From the NCBI RefSeq assembly GCF_004209755.1, contig NZ_CP035913.1, forward strand, positions 6,138,001 to 6,202,000: DNA of 64,000 nucleotides, given 5' to 3'. Source of the stretch: Pseudoduganella lutea (GTDB lineage Bacteria > Pseudomonadota > Gammaproteobacteria > Burkholderiales > Burkholderiaceae_D). Under the pieces are notes generated by a model, which made no database searches, was not told the origin of the DNA, and worked only from the letters and a program-made list of their open reading frames with translations. A program made the translations under genes and the position numbers. Shown one piece after another: positions 61,746 to 64,000 of this stretch (position 1 is the first letter of the stretch; every line of letters starts with the position of its first letter).

Positions 61746-64000
61746 ATGACTCACCTTCGCACCCCGATTTCCACCCCGCGCCATCTCGCGCGGACCACGT
61801 TGGCCATGATGCTGGCGTTTGCCGCTGGCGCACAGGCCGCCACCACCAGCCTGAACGACGCCTGGCAATTCCACCGCGCCGACGCGGCCGGCCTCGCCAG
61901 CGCCGACAAGGTGCCGGCCGCAGCCTGGAGCACCGTGAACCTGCCGCACGCGGCGCACATCGAACCGCGCGTTCCGACCGCGCCGTGGCAGGGCACCGTG
62001 TTCTACAAGAAGACGTTCGACGCGGCGCTGGCGCCGGGCGAGCGGGCGATCCTGCGTTTCGAGGCGGTGATGAACGTGGCCGACGTCTGGCTGAACGGCA
62101 AGCACCTGGGCCAGCACCTGGGCGGCTACCTGCCGTTCGCGTTCGATGTGACCGATCTGCTGAAGGCTGGCGGAAAGAACGAAGTCATCGTTCGCGCGAA
62201 CAATGAAGATAACGCTATCACCGGCCCGAAGCCGCTGAAGGACCTCGATTTCATCCAGCATGGCGGCATGTACCGCGGCGTCAGCCTGATCACGAAGCCG
62301 GCCGTGCACATCACCGATGAAATGCTGGCCGCCACCACGGCGGGCGGCGGCGTGTTCGTCACGTTCCCGCAAGTGGACAAGGCGCAGGCCACCGTGCAGG
62401 TGAAGACGGAAGTGGCGAACACCTCGAAGGCCGCGCGCACCGTCACCGTGCGCAACACGCTGGCATGGCAGGGCAAGGAGATCGCCCGCGCGGAACGGAA
62501 GGTCACGCTGAAGGCCGGCGAGCGCCGCCACGTGACGATGCCCATGACGGTGGCGCAGCCGAACCTCTGGTCGCCGCAGGCGCCCAACCTGCACGTGCTG
62601 GACACGGCCATCGTGGGCGAAGGTGCCGGCGACAGCGTGCAGACGCGCATCGGCATCCGCCGCCTGGCGTTCGACGCCCGCCACAAACTGCTGGTCAACG
62701 GCGAACCGGTGCAGCTGCGTGGCGTGAACCGCCACCAGGAATATCCGCATGTGGGCTATGCGCTGTCGCCGCAGGCCGATTACCGCGATGCGCTGCTGAT
62801 CAAGAAGTACGGTTTCGACTACATCCGCCTGTCGCACTACCCGCAGTCGCCGGCCTTCATGGCCGCGGCCGACGAACTGGGCCTGCTCGTCATCCCGGGC
62901 GTGCCGGGCTGGCAGTACTTCAACAAGAACCCGGCTTTTGCCAAGCAGGTGGTCAAGACCTGCGAGGACATGATCCGCCGCGACCGCAACCACGCCAGCG
63001 TGCTGGCCTGGGAATGCTCGCTGAACGAGACGGACATGCCGGACGCGTTCGTCGACACGCTGCACAAGACCGTGCACGCGGAGTACCCGGGCGAAGGCGC
63101 CTATTCGGTGGGCTGGCTGCCGCGTTCCTATGACATCTACATGCAGGCACGCCAGCACAGGATCGGCGACAAGCATGCGCTGCCGGCCAAGCCGCTGATC
63201 GTGTCCGAGTATGGCGACTGGGAATACTATGCGATGAACGCGGGCTTCAACCAGGGCGCCTGGAGCGACCTGAAGCCGGCCGACCGCTCCAGCCGCCAGT
63301 TGCTGTCGCAGGGCGAAAAGCACCTGCTGCAGCAGGCCGCCAACGTGGCCGAGGCGCATGACGACAACTTCACGACGCCCGCTTTTGCGGATGGCTACTG
63401 GGTCATGTTCGACTATGCGCGCGGCTATGCGCCGGACCTGGAAGCCTCCGGCGCGATGAGCATCGACCGGCTGCCGAAGTTCGCGGCCGAGTTCTTCCGC
63501 TCGCAGCGCAGCCCGGAGCAGGCGAATGCACAGTGGGGCGGCGGCCCGATGGTCTTCATCGCCAGTTACTGGACGCCGGAATCGTCGCCGCGCGTGCGCG
63601 TGTTCACGAATGCGGAGGAAGTGGAGCTGCGCCTGAACGGCAAGACCGTGGCACGCAAGAAAGCCGCGCCATCGTCGACGCACCCGCGCCTGAAACACCC
63701 GCCGGTGGAATTCGACACGGGCGGCTTCCAGTCCGGCGAACTGGTCGCCGTGGCATACACGGGCGGCAAGGTCGTCGCCGAGCACACGGTGCGCACGCCG
63801 GGCGAGCCCGTGAAGCTCGAGGTGGCGCTGGACGAGATGGGCGTGCCGAAGGCCGTCGGCGACCTGGTGTTCGCACGTGCCCGCGTGGTCGACGCGAACG
63901 GCACCACGGTGCCGGCGTCCGGCCAGGCCGTCACGTTCACGGCCGATCCGGGCTATGAAGTGATCCACAGCCCGCAGGCGGTGACCGAGGCCGGCATCGC
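61746..64000 (+). CDS. Exported glycoside hydrolase family 2 (beta-galactosidase-like), C-terminus cut by window edge
   Basis: At least 751 codons, still open at the window end. Signal peptide about 1-31 (ends GAQA-ATTS). The sugar-binding jelly-roll follows (LNDAWQFHRADAAGLA, VWLNGKHLGQHLGGYLPFAF), then an Ig-like domain and a TIM barrel. Catalytic acid/base is Glu428 (AWECSLNETDMPD); nucleophile is Glu488 (PLIVSEYGDWEYY). An Ig-like C-terminal region (RVRVFTNAEEVELRLNGKTV) and a further domain are partly seen. Likely beta-galactosidase, but other GH2 activities (mannosidase, glucuronidase) remain open. It pairs in context with the GH43 gene; both are exported. Confidence 0.94.
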   Translation, partial: MTHLRTPISTPRHLARTTLAMMLAFAAGAQAATTSLNDAWQFHRADAAGLASADKVPAAAWSTVNLPHAAHIEPRVPTAPWQGTVFYKKTFDAALAPGERAILRFEAVMNVADVWLNGKHLGQHLGGYLPFAFDVTDLLKAGGKNEVIVRANNEDNAITGPKPLKDLDFIQHGGMYRGVSLITKPAVHITDEMLAATTAGGGVFVTFPQVDKAQATVQVKTEVANTSKAARTVTVRNTLAWQGKEIARAERKVTLKAGERRHVTMPMTVAQPNLWSPQAPNLHVLDTAIVGEGAGDSVQTRIGIRRLAFDARHKLLVNGEPVQLRGVNRHQEYPHVGYALSPQADYRDALLIKKYGFDYIRLSHYPQSPAFMAAADELGLLVIPGVPGWQYFNKNPAFAKQVVKTCEDMIRRDRNHASVLAWECSLNETDMPDAFVDTLHKTVHAEYPGEGAYSVGWLPRSYDIYMQARQHRIGDKHALPAKPLIVSEYGDWEYYAMNAGFNQGAWSDLKPADRSSRQLLSQGEKHLLQQAANVAEAHDDNFTTPAFADGYWVMFDYARGYAPDLEASGAMSIDRLPKFAAEFFRSQRSPEQANAQWGGGPMVFIASYWTPESSPRVRVFTNAEEVELRLNGKTVARKKAAPSSTHPRLKHPPVEFDTGGFQSGELVAVAYTGGKVVAEHTVRTPGEPVKLEVALDEMGVPKAVGDLVFARARVVDANGTTVPASGQAVTFTADPGYEVIHSPQAVTEAGI

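Noticed and set aside
61728..63968. 746-codon minus-strand frame opposite the GH2 gene
   Set aside because: The plus-strand GH2 enzyme with signal peptide and both catalytic Glu residues explains the segment; the reverse frame is not protein-like.

Overview
The window reads as chromosomal DNA of a high-GC betaproteobacterium, most likely an Oxalobacteraceae member of the Massilia / Duganella / Pseudoduganella type. This is an inference from gene content and codon use: an Xanthomonas-style TonB-dependent receptor, Burkholderiales-type porin, HD-GYP and CSS-EAL signalling proteins, and a full purine catabolism set. Genes are dense, starts usually carry GGAGA-type ribosome binding sites, and I see no rRNA, tRNA, CRISPR array, intact insertion sequence or phage.

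Layout. 1-5.6 kb: a tripartite RND efflux operon, whose outer-membrane gene runs off the left edge. 6.7-9.6 kb: a TonB-dependent receptor ending in a strong terminator, followed by a gene-free stretch of alternating diverged inverted repeats. 10.2-20.1 kb: a compact minus-strand sugar operon (glucoside-3-dehydrogenase-like GMC flavoprotein plus small subunit, exported TIM-barrel protein, CUT2 ABC importer, cytosolic isomerase/epimerase, Gfo/Idh/MocA dehydrogenase) behind a PAS-AraC regulator. An EAL protein and a secreted DUF1080 protein follow. Together with DUF1080, the operon looks like oxidative (3-keto) glycoside catabolism.

23-30.5 kb: a LysR regulator divergent from gcl-hyi-glxR-glycerate kinase-pyk, which carries glyoxylate to pyruvate. 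30.6-36.3 kb: assorted single genes (GNAT, exported protein, PH-domain protein, PaiB-like protein, MocR regulator, glycine-zipper protein). 36.6-45 kb: purine catabolism, with 5-hydroxyisourate hydrolase, membrane urate hydroxylase PuuD and an NCS2 permease on the plus strand. Divergent to them are GntR, PuuE-type allantoinase, an OHCU decarboxylase-allantoate amidohydrolase fusion and an unusual M20 protein. This route ends in glyoxylate, so the two clusters plausibly form one pathway from urate to pyruvate.

45-51 kb: an HD-GYP protein and a split-transketolase / MFS / porin operon with a divergent LysR. 51.9-57.7 kb: a four-gene operon coding for a trypsin-like protease, a lipoprotein, a 757-residue metzincin-like protein and a membrane protein. 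I do not recognise it as a described system, and it is the best candidate for something new here. Beside it lies about 1.3 kb of degraded DNA with a broken MFS gene. 59-64 kb: an SDR dehydrogenase, an exported GH43-like protein, an exported YciI-like protein, a very small lipoprotein and a GH2 glycosidase truncated by the right edge.
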